This document shows positions 1 through 8,591 of a stretch of 64,000 nucleotides of DNA, in pieces (positions within the stretch are counted from its first letter, which is position 1; each line of letters opens with the position of its first letter). Both the position numbers and the translations under genes were made by a program. The notes under the pieces are model-generated. The model was given only the letters and a program-made list of their open reading frames with translations, made no database searches and was not told the origin of the DNA. The stretch lies in assembly GCF_013410745.1 (NCBI RefSeq), contig NZ_JACCFY010000001.1, positions 3,162,001 to 3,226,000 on the forward strand, written 5' to 3'. The DNA comes from Nesterenkonia xinjiangensis (GTDB taxonomy: Bacteria; Actinomycetota; Actinomycetes; Actinomycetales; Micrococcaceae).

Positions 1-123
1 GAGGTCTTCGGCCGACGCTACGGCGCCCGTCCGGCGGCGATCCGTGATGCTGAGATGGTGCGTGCCCGGCAGCTGGTGGAGGAGAAGTTCGGCACCGAAG
101 CCTGGACGTCTCGCGTCCCCTGA
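1..123 (+). CDS. C-terminal end of an unidentified protein (partial)
   Basis: The first 40 codons of the window are an open frame that ends with TGA at 121-123; the gene begins upstream of the window. The visible tail is basic and helical-looking (start EVFGRRYGARPAAIRD, end EAWTSRVP) and has actinobacterial GC-rich codon use. I do not recognise the family from this piece. It is the only plausible coding sequence before the tRNA gene. Its start and domain content cannot be seen here. Confidence 0.55.
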   Translation, partial: EVFGRRYGARPAAIRDAEMVRARQLVEEKFGTEAWTSRVP

Positions 124-196
124 GGCCGGTGCGCCCGGACCGCACACCCTGCCCCTGCCGTGCCCCTGAGGAGCAGCAAGGAGGCACATGGCCCGA

Positions 197-227
197 TTCG
201 TGAACCACGTGGCACGCGTGCTAAAGT
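197..227 (+). promoter_or_regulatory. possible promoter of the tRNA-Leu gene
   Basis: A TAAAGT hexamer at 222-227 lies 32 bases before the mature tRNA 5' end, a normal distance for a -10 box with a short processed leader. The -35 is weak (TTCGTG at 197-202, spacing 19). This is an inference from position. Confidence 0.3.
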
Positions 228-259
228 TTCATGTCGTTGCCCACGGGCATCGATCACCC

Positions 260-346
260 GCGCGGGTGGCGGAATAGGTAGACGCGCTAGCTTGAGGTGC
301 TAGTCCTCTATTAATGAGGGTGGGGGTTCAAGTCCCCCTCCGCGCA
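260..346 (+). tRNA. tRNA-Leu, anticodon GAG
   Basis: The acceptor stem GCGCGGG (260-266) pairs with TCCGCGC (339-345), followed by discriminator A at 346. The anticodon stem CTAGC/GCTAG encloses the loop TTGAGGT, so the anticodon is GAG, reading CUC and CUU. A long variable arm (CCTC...GAGGG) typical of class II tRNAs and a T arm with GGTTCAAGTCC are present. The CCA end is not encoded. The gene is a single-copy unit followed directly by a strong hairpin terminator. Confidence 0.95.
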
Positions 347-353
347 CGATCCA

Positions 354-395
354 GGCCCCGGTCTGATCAGGATCTCTCCTGATCAGACCGGGGCC
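354..395 (+). terminator. intrinsic terminator of tRNA-Leu
   Basis: A perfect 19-base inverted repeat (354-372 with 377-395) and a 4-base TCTC loop are followed by TTCTCGTT. It lies 8 bases after the tRNA and isolates it from the sugar operon. Confidence 0.85.
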
Positions 396-477
396 TTCTC
401 GTTGTGTGCCCGGCGGAGTACAGCCGGGACGGGGAGGTCTCCGTCACCGTCGACGCCACAGAGTTAGTCCAGTGGTC

Positions 478-512
478 TTGATTTTGAGAGTGGCGTATGT
501 CTCAATGGGCGG
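478..512 (+). promoter_or_regulatory. promoter and probable operator of the GntR-anmK operon
   Basis: TTGATT at 478-483 is separated by 17 bases from CTCAAT at 501-506, and the GTG start follows 6 bases later, the spacing seen for leaderless genes elsewhere in this window. A hyphenated dyad, TTGAGA (484-489) and TCTCAA (500-505), occupies the spacer and -10. AGTGGTCT at 471-478 equals one half of the DasR/NagR-type site known for HutC-subfamily amino-sugar regulators. Autoregulation by the adjacent GntR protein is inferred. Confidence 0.45.
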
Positions 513-1232
513 GTGACGAAGTATCACGGGATTCGGGACCAGCTGCTCGAGCGGATCGACACCATGGCCGCGGGGGAGCAGCTGCCCTCTGAGCGCGAGC
601 TCGCCGCGGAGCTCGGCGTGGCCAGGATGACGCTGCGCCGCGCCATCGACGAACTCGTCGTCCGCGGCGCCGTGCGTCGCCGCCACGGCTCGGGAGTCTT
701 CGCCCTGGGGCCCAAGCTCGACCAAGGGCTGGCCGCAAGCTCCTTCACCCGGGACATGCAGGCCCGCGGACTGAGGCCCGGCGCCCGCACCCTCTCCTTC
801 GACACGGGCCCGGCGGGCCCGCTGGCCGCCCGTCGGCTGGATGTGGCCCCGGACACCGCGCTGATCCGCCTGACCCGCCTGCGTCTGGCAGATGACGAAC
901 CCATCGCCCTGGAGCAGCTGCACGTGCCCGCCGAGCTGGTGCCCGGACTGAGCCGGGGAGACCTCGAAGACCGTTCCTTCTACACGCTGCTGGCGCAGCG
1001 CTACTCCGTGACGCTGGCTAAGGCTGTGCAGACCATCGAACCTACAGTCCTGGACGCCCAGGAGTCCCGCGACCTCGCCGTGCCCGAGCACACCCCCGCC
1101 CTGCACTTCGAACGCACCTCCTGGGACGCCGACGGCCGGGCCGTCGAGTTCGTCCGCTCCGTCTATCGAGGGGACCGGTACAAGATCCGCACCGAGCTGG
1201 CCCTGCCCGGGCCCGAGCAGGAGGCACCGTGA
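513..1232 (+). CDS. GntR/HutC-family transcriptional regulator of the amino-sugar operon
   Basis: This is a 239-residue protein. The N-terminal winged helix-turn-helix (about residues 4-70) carries the classic LPSERELAAELGVARMTLRR segment. A UTRA ligand-binding domain (about 80-230) places it in the HutC branch, whose members usually sense amino sugars or their phosphates. The GTG start is supported by a -10-like box 6 bases upstream; no Shine-Dalgarno sequence is evident. The stop overlaps the anmK start by four bases (GTGA), so it is the first gene of the cell-wall-sugar operon and most likely its repressor. The ligand is probably MurNAc-6-P or GlcNAc-6-P, which is inferred from context. 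Confidence 0.85.
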   Translation: MTKYHGIRDQLLERIDTMAAGEQLPSERELAAELGVARMTLRRAIDELVVRGAVRRRHGSGVFALGPKLDQGLAASSFTRDMQARGLRPGARTLSFDTGPAGPLAARRLDVAPDTALIRLTRLRLADDEPIALEQLHVPAELVPGLSRGDLEDRSFYTLLAQRYSVTLAKAVQTIEPTVLDAQESRDLAVPEHTPALHFERTSWDADGRAVEFVRSVYRGDRYKIRTELALPGPEQEAP

Positions 1233-2527
1233 TCATCACCGGCCTGATGTCCGGAACCTCCGCCGACGCACTCGATGCGGCCCTGGTGGAGATCACCGAC
1301 GACGTCGACGGGACCCTGCACCTGGACCTCCTGGCGGCACACGAGATCCCCTTCCCCGAAGCGCTCTCCGCCGACATCCACCGACTGCTCACTCCTGGGG
1401 AGGTTCCGCTGGAGCTGGTCAGCAGCGTGGACCGTGAGCTGGGCCTGCACGGCGCCGGCGCCGTCGCGGCACTCCTCGAAGCGTCCTCGGACCGGACCGG
1501 CCGGCGATGCGAACTGGTCGTCACGCACGGACAGACCATCCGCCATGAGGTGGTCGACGGCCAGGTGCTCAGCACCCTGCAGATCGGCCAGCCCGCCTGG
1601 ATCGCCGAACGCACCGGCCTCCCGGTGCTCTCAGACATCCGCGCGCGGGACGTGGCCGCAGGCGGTTCCGGAGCTCCGCTGGTCAGCCTCCTGGACCACC
1701 TGCTTCTGGCCGGACGCCCTGGTGCCGCCGCCGATCGCGCCACGGCGATGCTCAACCTGGGCGGCATCGCCAACATCACCGTGGTGGCTCCGGGCCGCGA
1801 GACGATCGCCTTCGACACCGGCCCGGCCAACGCGCTCATCGACGTCATGGCACGGAGACTCAGCGGCGGTGCCCAGCACTGGGACCGTGAGGGCCGACTC
1901 GCCGCCCAGGGAGAGGTGGACCAGCCTCTGCTCGAGGCTCTCCTCACCGAGCCCTACTATGCCCGGCCGGCCCCGAAGACCACGGGCAAGGAGCTCTTCC
2001 ACGGAGATCATCTCGACGCCGCACTGCACAGACGCGCCACCCTGCCGGGCCCACGGCCCAGAGACGTCGACGTCGTCGCCACCGTGACCGCGCTGACGGC
2101 TCGGACCGTGGCCCAGGCCTGCCGCCGCCACGATGTCGGCGAGGTGGTCGCCTCCGGCGGCGGAACCCGCAATCCGACGCTGATGCGGATGCTGCGCGCT
2201 GAGCTGGCGCACGGGGGAGCGCCCATCGAGCTGACCACCACCGATGACGCCTTCGGCCTGCCGGAAGGCGCCAAGGAGGCCTGCCTGACCGCATTGCTGG
2301 GCTGGCTGAGCTGGCACGGGCTGCCCGGCACCCTGCCCAGCGTCACCGGCGCGGCGCACCCCTCCGTGGCCGGACGCCTGACCCCCGGACACGACCCCCT
2401 GGCTCTGCCCGATCCGCGTGGCCGGATGCCCGACCGCCTGCGCATCCGCCGGGCCTCGGAACCAGCCGCCGCCCCGACGACCACCCCCGCGCACCAGAGC
2501 CCAGGAGGCCCGGAATGCACACCCTAG
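1229..2527 (+). CDS. anmK: anhydro-N-acetylmuramic acid kinase
   Basis: A cytosolic kinase that phosphorylates and hydrolyses 1,6-anhydro-MurNAc to MurNAc-6-phosphate in peptidoglycan recycling. The 432-residue protein begins with GLMSGTSADALDAAL (residues 5-19), the AnmK signature at the phosphate-binding loop, and contains the sugar-kinase motifs LNLGGIANI and AFDTGPANALID. Length is somewhat above the usual 370-400 because of a proline/alanine-rich C-terminal tail. The GTG start at 1229 overlaps the regulator stop and is preceded by AGGAGG. Its own end overlaps the symporter start by 13 bases, so translation is coupled. Its product is the substrate of MurQ encoded two genes on. Confidence 0.93.
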   Translation: MIITGLMSGTSADALDAALVEITDDVDGTLHLDLLAAHEIPFPEALSADIHRLLTPGEVPLELVSSVDRELGLHGAGAVAALLEASSDRTGRRCELVVTHGQTIRHEVVDGQVLSTLQIGQPAWIAERTGLPVLSDIRARDVAAGGSGAPLVSLLDHLLLAGRPGAAADRATAMLNLGGIANITVVAPGRETIAFDTGPANALIDVMARRLSGGAQHWDREGRLAAQGEVDQPLLEALLTEPYYARPAPKTTGKELFHGDHLDAALHRRATLPGPRPRDVDVVATVTALTARTVAQACRRHDVGEVVASGGGTRNPTLMRMLRAELAHGGAPIELTTTDDAFGLPEGAKEACLTALLGWLSWHGLPGTLPSVTGAAHPSVAGRLTPGHDPLALPDPRGRMPDRLRIRRASEPAAAPTTTPAHQSPGGPECTP

Positions 2528-4005
2528 ACCTCATCGTCATCCTCGGATACCTCGCCGCCACCGCCTGGCTGGGGCTGCGTCTCAGCGGCCGCCAGGCCGG
2601 GCTGAAGGACTACTTCCTCGGGGGACGCAACCTGCCATGGTGGGCCGTCTGCCTCTCGGTGGTGGCCACGGAGACCAGCGCGCTGACCGTGGTCGGCACC
2701 CCGGTGATGAGCTATCTGGGGGACTTCTCCTTCCTCCAGGTGGCCGTGGGCTACCTCATCGGACGCATCGTGGTCGCCTTCCTGATGCTTCCGCGCTACT
2801 ACGACGGCGAGATGGTCACCGCCTACGCCTATCTGGGCAAGCGGTTCGGGCAGAGCACCCAGACCACCGCCGGGGTGACCTTCCTCTTCACCCGCCTCCT
2901 CGCCGATGGTGTGCGGGTCCTCGCCGCCGCGATCCCGATGAAGCTCATCCTGGACGGCATGGGCCTGCACACGAACTACTTCACGATCATCGTGATCCTC
3001 TCCGTGGTCACCATCGCCTACACGTTCATCGGCGGCATCAAGGCTGTGGTCTGGGTCGACGTCGTCCAGATGTGCCTGTACGTGCTGGGCGGATTCCTGG
3101 CGATCATCGTGGTCTCCATGCAGACCGGCGGCGGCTGGTTCACCGACGCAGCCGCAGACGGCAAGCTGAACCTGCTGGTCACCACCGGCAATCCGCTGTC
3201 CGACGCCTCCACGCTGATCCCCTCCCTGATCGGAGGCGCGGTCTTCGCGATGGCCTCCCACGGGGCCGACCAGATCGTGGTCCAGCGTCTGCTGACCTGC
3301 CGCAGCCGTGGTGAGGCCCAGAAGGCGCTCATCGGCTCCGGCATCCTGGTCTTCTTCCAGTTCCTGGTGTTCCTGGTGGTCGGTCTGGCGCTGTGGGGAT
3401 ACTACGAGCAGCGCGCTCCGCAGGACCTGGGGCTGGGGCGCGACGATGAGATCTTCCCCCTGTTCATCATCGAGGCGCTTCCGGCCGGCATCTCCGGTCT
3501 GCTCCTCGCCGCGATCCTGGCCGCCGCGATGAGCACGCTGTCCTCCTCGCTGTCGGCGCTGTCCTCCTCCACCGTGACCGATGTCTACGCGAAGATCCTG
3601 CGGCGCCCGCTGGGGGACCGGGAGGGGCTGCGCGCCGGCCGGTGGGCCACTGTCGGATGGGGCCTGGCCTTCATCGTGCCGGCGGCCTTCTTCCAGTCCG
3701 ACGAGGGCAACATCGTGATCCTCGCCCTGGGCATCGCCGGCATCACTTACGGAGGGCTGCTCGGGGCGTTCATCTTCGGCATCGTGAACAGCAGGGCCCG
3801 AGCCGCCGACGCGAACATCGCCTTCGTCGCCGCGGTCGCGGTGAACCTGTTCTTCTTCGTGATGGAGAAGTATGTGGTGGGGGAGGTCTGGGTGGCCTGG
3901 CAGTGGTACCCGCTGCTCGGAGTCATCGTCACACTGAGCGTGGGCGGACTGCTCGGGCTGCGCCATCCCGCCCCCTCCCGCGCCGCCGACGTGCCCACCA
4001 CCTGA
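2515..4005 (+). CDS. sodium/solute symporter (SSS family), probable MurNAc or anhydroMurNAc importer
   Basis: A 496-residue polytopic membrane protein with about 13 hydrophobic segments. The N-terminal helix is followed by DYFLGGRNLPWWAV (residues 32-45), a hallmark of the SSS family, then ATETSALT in the sodium-site helix region. A conserved small-residue segment around AAAMSTLSSSLSALSSS precedes the last helices. The ATG lies inside the end of anmK. The family covers sialic acid, proline, sugar and vitamin carriers, so substrate cannot be read from sequence. Context (anmK upstream, murQ and kinase downstream, no PTS component) suggests uptake of unphosphorylated cell-wall sugar; this is inference. 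Confidence 0.85.
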   Translation: MHTLDLIVILGYLAATAWLGLRLSGRQAGLKDYFLGGRNLPWWAVCLSVVATETSALTVVGTPVMSYLGDFSFLQVAVGYLIGRIVVAFLMLPRYYDGEMVTAYAYLGKRFGQSTQTTAGVTFLFTRLLADGVRVLAAAIPMKLILDGMGLHTNYFTIIVILSVVTIAYTFIGGIKAVVWVDVVQMCLYVLGGFLAIIVVSMQTGGGWFTDAAADGKLNLLVTTGNPLSDASTLIPSLIGGAVFAMASHGADQIVVQRLLTCRSRGEAQKALIGSGILVFFQFLVFLVVGLALWGYYEQRAPQDLGLGRDDEIFPLFIIEALPAGISGLLLAAILAAAMSTLSSSLSALSSSTVTDVYAKILRRPLGDREGLRAGRWATVGWGLAFIVPAAFFQSDEGNIVILALGIAGITYGGLLGAFIFGIVNSRARAADANIAFVAAVAVNLFFFVMEKYVVGEVWVAWQWYPLLGVIVTLSVGGLLGLRHPAPSRAADVPTT

Positions 4006-4027
4006 TCGTTCCCCGGGAAAGGACCCC

Positions 4028-4963
4028 ATGGACCAGCACGACGCCGCACTGCCGCCCACGGAACGGCGCAACCCCCGCACGGAGAACCTGGAGGAGCTCA
4101 GCACCCAGGAGCTGCTGCGCCGTCTCCATGACGAGGACCACCGGGCGGTGTCCGCGGTGGACGCGGTGCTGCCCGATCTCGCCGTCGTAGTCGACCGGGC
4201 CGCCGAGAGGTTCAGGCGCGGAGGCGATGTGCACTATTTCGGAGCAGGGACCTCCGGGCGGCTGGGGGTGCTCGACGCCAGCGAGCTGCTCCCGACCTTC
4301 AACCTGCCGCCCGGGAGGGTCGTCGGACATATCGCCGGCGGACCTCGCGCGCTGCAGGAGGCGGTCGAGGACGCGGAGGACTCCGTCGACGACGGCGCCG
4401 CCGCAGTGGCGGAACTGGGCGCCGACGACGTCGTCGTCGGACTCGCCGCCAGCGGCTCCACCCCCTACGTGGGCGGGGCGCTCGCCGCCGCCCGGGACCG
4501 TGGACTCGCCACTGTGCTGATCTCCAGCAACCCGGAGGCCCCGCTGCGGGCGCACGCAGACCATCACCTCTGCCTCGACACCGGGCCGGAGGCCATCACC
4601 GGCTCCACGCGCCTGAAGGCCGGCACCGCGCAGAAGCTGGTCCTCAACGCCTTCTCCACCGCCCTCATGGTGGCCGTCGGACGGACCTGGAGCAACCTCA
4701 TGGTCTCCATGGTCGCCACCAACGCCAAGCTGCGCGAACGCACCGTGCGCATTCTGCGCGAGGCCACCGGCATCGAGGAGCCTGCGGCCCGCCGGACGCT
4801 CGCCCAGGCCGAGGGCGACCTGAAGACCGCCCTGCTGATGACGCTCTCCGGCCTCGATGCGGATCAGAGCACCCGCCTCCTGCATGAGCATGCCGGCTCG
4901 GTCCGCGATGCCCTGCGCGCCGGTGAGAAGCCTGCCACGCAGCGGGACCAGGGGCGGACATGA
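4028..4963 (+). CDS. murQ: N-acetylmuramic acid 6-phosphate etherase
   Basis: MurQ cleaves the D-lactyl ether of MurNAc-6-P, giving GlcNAc-6-P and D-lactate. The 311-residue protein shows N-terminal TERRNPRTENLEELST and the SIS-domain phosphosugar loop FGAGTSGRLGVLDASE (residues 71-86) with the conserved acidic residue at 86. A second family motif, GSTRLKAGTAQKLVLN, follows near residue 197. Length is normal. The ATG follows GGGAAAGGACC (4016-4026). It overlaps the next kinase gene by four bases. With AnmK it forms the core of the MurNAc dissimilation route. Confidence 0.95.
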   Translation: MDQHDAALPPTERRNPRTENLEELSTQELLRRLHDEDHRAVSAVDAVLPDLAVVVDRAAERFRRGGDVHYFGAGTSGRLGVLDASELLPTFNLPPGRVVGHIAGGPRALQEAVEDAEDSVDDGAAAVAELGADDVVVGLAASGSTPYVGGALAAARDRGLATVLISSNPEAPLRAHADHHLCLDTGPEAITGSTRLKAGTAQKLVLNAFSTALMVAVGRTWSNLMVSMVATNAKLRERTVRILREATGIEEPAARRTLAQAEGDLKTALLMTLSGLDADQSTRLLHEHAGSVRDALRAGEKPATQRDQGRT

Positions 4964-5922
4964 CGTTGCTCGGCATCGACGTCGGCGGCTCCGGCAGCCG
5001 AGCGGCCCTGCTCGCCGGCGACGGCGCGACACGCTGGGTGCTCCACGGTCCGCGTGTGGAGGTCCGCCCCACCGGGAGCACCGTCGCGGAGATCGTCCAG
5101 GAGCTCATCCGCCAGATCCGCGAGCAGCGTCCAGCGGACCTGCTCGATCTGGAAGGTGCCGCAGTCGGCGCCACCGGCCTCGCCTCCCTCGTGGCCCGGC
5201 CGCAGGACATGCTGGAGCTGCTGGGTCGGGAGACCCGCACTGCCGGGGCGGTGGCCATCGACGCGGTCACCGCACACCTCGGAGCGCTGGGCGGTGCGGG
5301 CGGAGCCGTCACTGCGCTGGGCACCGGTGCCATCACGGTCAGCCACCCTGGTCCGCAAGGCCCCGGCCGCTGGCGGCGGATCGACGGTTGGGGGCATCTG
5401 CTCGGGGACCGAGGGGGAGGATCCTGGGTGGGGCGGCGCGCGCTGGAGACCGCGCTGCGCGCCCATGACGGCCTCGACCCGGCCGGGGCCACGATCCTGG
5501 CGCAGGGCGTCCGCCGGTTCGGACCGCCGGGCAGCTGGCCGGCGCAGATCTATCCGCGCCCGGACCGCGCGGGGGTGCTCGCCTCCTTCGCCCAGGACGT
5601 CGTCGGTCTCGCCGAGCACGATCCCAGCGCCCGGAACATCCTCCGTGAAGCCGGCAGGGAAGCCGCCGCGGGCACCCTGGCGGCGCTCGAGGCCGCCGAG
5701 TGGACCGAGGACACACCGGTCCCGCGCCGGGCGGCGCTCGCCGGAGGTCTGGCCGGGACCACGGGGCACCTCCAGGAGAGCTTCCGCGCCGTGCTCGAGG
5801 AGGCCGATCCGCCTGTGGATCTGGTGCCCTCCCAGGGGGACCCGCTCGACGGCGCCCTGCGCCTGGCGCAGATGGTGGCCGACGGGGTCCGCGTGGCACA
5901 GGAGAGCCATGTCTGGACATGA
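4960..5922 (+). CDS. BadF/BadG/BcrA-type sugar kinase (GlcNAc and/or MurNAc kinase)
   Basis: This 320-residue ASKHA-fold kinase begins with LLGIDVGGSGSRAALL (residues 3-18), the ATP phosphate-1 loop, and has ALGTGAIT and GWGHLLGDRGGGSW motifs found in GlcNAc kinases of this family. Known relatives include human GlcNAc kinase and clostridial MurK, which accepts both MurNAc and GlcNAc. In this operon it could make MurNAc-6-P from imported MurNAc (a second entry point for MurQ) or GlcNAc-6-P. The ATG overlaps the murQ stop (ATGA). It is the last gene of the operon; the next gene has its own -10 box. Confidence 0.85.
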   Translation: MTLLGIDVGGSGSRAALLAGDGATRWVLHGPRVEVRPTGSTVAEIVQELIRQIREQRPADLLDLEGAAVGATGLASLVARPQDMLELLGRETRTAGAVAIDAVTAHLGALGGAGGAVTALGTGAITVSHPGPQGPGRWRRIDGWGHLLGDRGGGSWVGRRALETALRAHDGLDPAGATILAQGVRRFGPPGSWPAQIYPRPDRAGVLASFAQDVVGLAEHDPSARNILREAGREAAAGTLAALEAAEWTEDTPVPRRAALAGGLAGTTGHLQESFRAVLEEADPPVDLVPSQGDPLDGALRLAQMVADGVRVAQESHVWT

Positions 5923-5955
5923 ATCCCGCTTCCCTTCGGGCGCCAGGGCGAGCGA

Positions 5956-5961
5956 TAGGGT
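5956..5961 (+). promoter_or_regulatory. -10 box of the M20 peptidase gene (leaderless)
   Basis: TAGGGT lies 6 bases before the ATG at 5968, so transcription probably begins at or next to the start codon. Confidence 0.6.
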
Positions 5962-5967
5962 GGTCCC

Positions 5968-7287
5968 ATGACTGACGCACTCGACCCCGCAGCCCTCTCC
6001 GAGCAGGACGTCGTCGACTTCTGCCGGGACCTGATCCGGATCGACACCACCAACTGGGGCAACGGGCGCTCCCACGGGGAGCGCGTGGCGGCCGAGTACT
6101 GTGCAGAGATCATGCGCCGGGCAGGTCTCGAGCCACAGATCTTCGAGTCCGCCCCGGGGCGGGCCTCCGTGGTGGCACGCTGGGAGGGCACTGACCCGGA
6201 GGCCGGCGCGCTGGTGGTCCACGGGCACCTCGACGTGGTCCCGGCCCAGGCGGAGGACTGGCAGGTGGACCCCTTCGCCGCCGAGATCGTCGACGGCATG
6301 ATCTGGGGCCGCGGTGCGGTGGACATGAAGGACATGGATGCGATGATCCTTGCCGCGCTGCTGCGCATGCGTCGCGAGGGGCACCGGCCGGAGCGAGACA
6401 TCATCTTCGCCTTCTTCGCCGACGAGGAGGACAACGGCACCTACGGCGCCGGCTGGCTGGTGAAGAACCACCCGGAGCTCTTCGCGGGCGCCACCGAGGC
6501 CATCAGCGAGGTCGGCGGATTCTCGACAGAGATCGCCGGCACCCGCGCCTATCTCATCCAGACCGGTGAGAAGGGCTTGCACTGGACGAAGATGATCGCC
6601 TCGGGCACCGCCGGGCACGGCTCCGCGGTCCAGACCGACAACGCCGTCGTCACCCTCGGTGCTGCCGTCGCGCGCATCGGCGAGCACGAGTGGCCCATCG
6701 AGTACACCAAGACCACCCGGGCCCTGATGGAGCAGCTCTCCGAGCTCACCGGCATCCCCTTCGACGAGCAGGACCCCTCCGCGCTGCTGGAGGCCACCGG
6801 CAGCACCTCGAAGTTCATCGCCGCCACGCTGCGCAACACCTCCAACCCGACGGTGCTGGAGGCCGGTTACAAGCACAACGTGGTCCCGGGCACCGCCGAG
6901 GCGCTCGTCGACGCCCGTACCCTGCCGGACCAGGACGAGAAGGTCGCGGCCACGCTGCAGGAGCTGGCCGGGGACAAGATCCGCTTCGAGCTGCAGAACG
7001 GCGGACCCTCTCTGGAAGTGCCGTTCTCCGGGGCCTTGGTGGAGGACATGGTCGCCTCGCTGCGAGCGGAGGACCCCGAAGGCGTCGTGCTCCCGTACAT
7101 GCTCGGCGGCGGCACGGACAATAAGCACCTCTCCGCGCTGGGCATCGCCGGCTACGGGTTCGCCCCGCTGCAGCTCCCTGCGGAGCTGGACTTCACCGGC
7201 ATGTTCCACGGGGTCGACGAGCGCGTGCCGGTGGACTCGCTGATCTTCGGCGTGCGGGTGCTGCATCGTTTCCTGGCCGCCCAGTGA
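5968..7287 (+). CDS. M20/M25/M40-family metallopeptidase (dipeptidase/deacylase)
   Basis: A 439-residue cytosolic di-zinc hydrolase of the ArgE/DapE/carboxypeptidase G2 superfamily. Visible metal and catalytic motifs are VVHGHLDVVP (residues 83-92, His87 and Asp89), GRGAVDMKD (bridging Asp119), ADEEDNG (general base and metal glutamates 153-154) and a C-terminal MFHGVDERVP with the last metal histidine. Length suits the family, which has a small dimerisation insert. The substrate is not determinable; actinobacterial orthologues are usually annotated simply as M20/M25/M40 peptidases. The ATG is fixed by the -10 box 6 bases upstream. It is downstream of the sugar operon but apparently a separate unit. 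Confidence 0.88.
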   Translation: MTDALDPAALSEQDVVDFCRDLIRIDTTNWGNGRSHGERVAAEYCAEIMRRAGLEPQIFESAPGRASVVARWEGTDPEAGALVVHGHLDVVPAQAEDWQVDPFAAEIVDGMIWGRGAVDMKDMDAMILAALLRMRREGHRPERDIIFAFFADEEDNGTYGAGWLVKNHPELFAGATEAISEVGGFSTEIAGTRAYLIQTGEKGLHWTKMIASGTAGHGSAVQTDNAVVTLGAAVARIGEHEWPIEYTKTTRALMEQLSELTGIPFDEQDPSALLEATGSTSKFIAATLRNTSNPTVLEAGYKHNVVPGTAEALVDARTLPDQDEKVAATLQELAGDKIRFELQNGGPSLEVPFSGALVEDMVASLRAEDPEGVVLPYMLGGGTDNKHLSALGIAGYGFAPLQLPAELDFTGMFHGVDERVPVDSLIFGVRVLHRFLAAQ

Positions 7288-7348
7288 CGGAACGGGCCGG
7301 TCACTGCCCGTCACTGCCCGCGCAACACCGCCTGAGAGGACATTCCCA

Positions 7349-8554
7349 ATGGGCCCTGACCACCGTGACCTCCTCGCCGAGAATCCCGATCCACGGGTGC
7401 GTGAGCTGGTCTCCCATGTGCTGACCCCGGAGCTGCTGGACCGCGTCCGATCACGTGCACCGGCCTACGACGAACGCAACGAGTTCTGCCACGAGGACCT
7501 GGCCGAGCTGATCGAGGCCGGTTACCTGCGGGCACTCGTGCCGGAGGAGCTGGGAGGGCTGGGCTGGGACCTGCCGGACCTGGTCGCGGGGCAGCGGCTG
7601 CTGGCGGCGCACGCCCCGGCCACCGCGCTGGCGGTCAACATGCACCACGTGTGGGTGTCCGCAGCTCGGCAGATGGTGGCCCGCGGTCATTCGGAGTTTC
7701 GACAGGTCCTCGAGGAGGCCGCGGCGGAGGAGATCTTCGCCTTCGGGATCTCCGAACCGGGCAACGACGCGGTCCTCTTCGACTCCGGCACCGAAGCCCG
7801 TGTCGCCGAGGACGGCTCGGTCAGCTTCACGGGGATCAAGATCTTCACGACGCTCGCACCCGTGTGGACCCGGCTGGGTCTCTTCGGACGCGACGTCGAC
7901 GGCGGCGAGACGCCGCTGATCTTCGGCTTCCTCGAGCGCGAGGCCGACGGCTGGCGCAGCCTCGACGACTGGGACACCCTGGGCATGCGGGCCACCCAGT
8001 CGCACACCACCGTCCTGGAGGGGGCGCGGGTGCCGGCCGGACGGATCGTGCGACGACTGCCAGCGGCTCCGAACCGGGACCCGCTCGTCTTCGCGATCTT
8101 CTCCTCATTCCTCGGGCTGCTCGCCGCGGTCTACACCGGCATCGGGGATCGCGCCCTGGAGCTGGCTGTCGCGCACGCCGGCTCCCGCACCGCCCGCACC
8201 ACCGGGCAGCCGCTCAGCACCGATCCGGACATCCGCTACCGGCTGGCCGAGGCGCGGCTGCATCAGCTCGTCCTCGACGCGCAGCTGCGGGGCGTGATCG
8301 AGGACATCGAGACCGGCGCAGATCACGGAGAGCTGTGGTTTCCCCGGCTGGTCACGCTGCGCACCAGCGCCACCCGCACGGCTCGCGACGTCGTCGACAC
8401 CGCGCTCCAGGTCAGCGGGGGAGGGCAGTACCGGCGGCTCAGTGAGCTCAGCCGGCTCTATCGGGACGTCCTGGCCGGTGTGCACCACCCCTCCGACGAC
8501 GAGTCCGCCCATAGGACGTTGGCGACGTCGCTGCTGGGCCCCCTTGAGGGATGA
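7349..8554 (+). CDS. acyl-CoA dehydrogenase family flavoprotein
   Basis: A 401-residue protein with the three-part acyl-CoA dehydrogenase layout: N-terminal helical domain (about 10-125) including LVPEELGGLGWDLPDLVAGQ, central beta domain with FAFGISEPGNDAVL and GIKIFTT, and C-terminal helical domain with ARDVVDTALQVSGGGQYRRLSEL. A clear catalytic glutamate in the usual helix is not obvious to me, and the subgroup resembles DszC/monooxygenase-like relatives, so the reaction may be FAD-dependent oxidation of something other than a fatty acyl-CoA. The ATG has a GAGAGGACA sequence 8-16 bases upstream. It is a single gene, convergent with the DUF5703 gene. Confidence 0.8.
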   Translation: MGPDHRDLLAENPDPRVRELVSHVLTPELLDRVRSRAPAYDERNEFCHEDLAELIEAGYLRALVPEELGGLGWDLPDLVAGQRLLAAHAPATALAVNMHHVWVSAARQMVARGHSEFRQVLEEAAAEEIFAFGISEPGNDAVLFDSGTEARVAEDGSVSFTGIKIFTTLAPVWTRLGLFGRDVDGGETPLIFGFLEREADGWRSLDDWDTLGMRATQSHTTVLEGARVPAGRIVRRLPAAPNRDPLVFAIFSSFLGLLAAVYTGIGDRALELAVAHAGSRTARTTGQPLSTDPDIRYRLAEARLHQLVLDAQLRGVIEDIETGADHGELWFPRLVTLRTSATRTARDVVDTALQVSGGGQYRRLSELSRLYRDVLAGVHHPSDDESAHRTLATSLLGPLEG

Positions 8555-8591
8555 TCCGCCGCCGGCGGGCGCGTGTCAGCTGCGGCGACGC

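Noticed and set aside
2524-4104. Long open frame opposite the symporter gene
   Set aside because: His/Gly/Asp-rich shadow with no motif; the plus strand encodes a clear SSS transporter.
7300-7322. Short tandem CACTGCCCG units before the acyl-CoA dehydrogenase gene
   Set aside because: Only two copies in 20 bases, no dyad symmetry; not enough to call a regulatory repeat.
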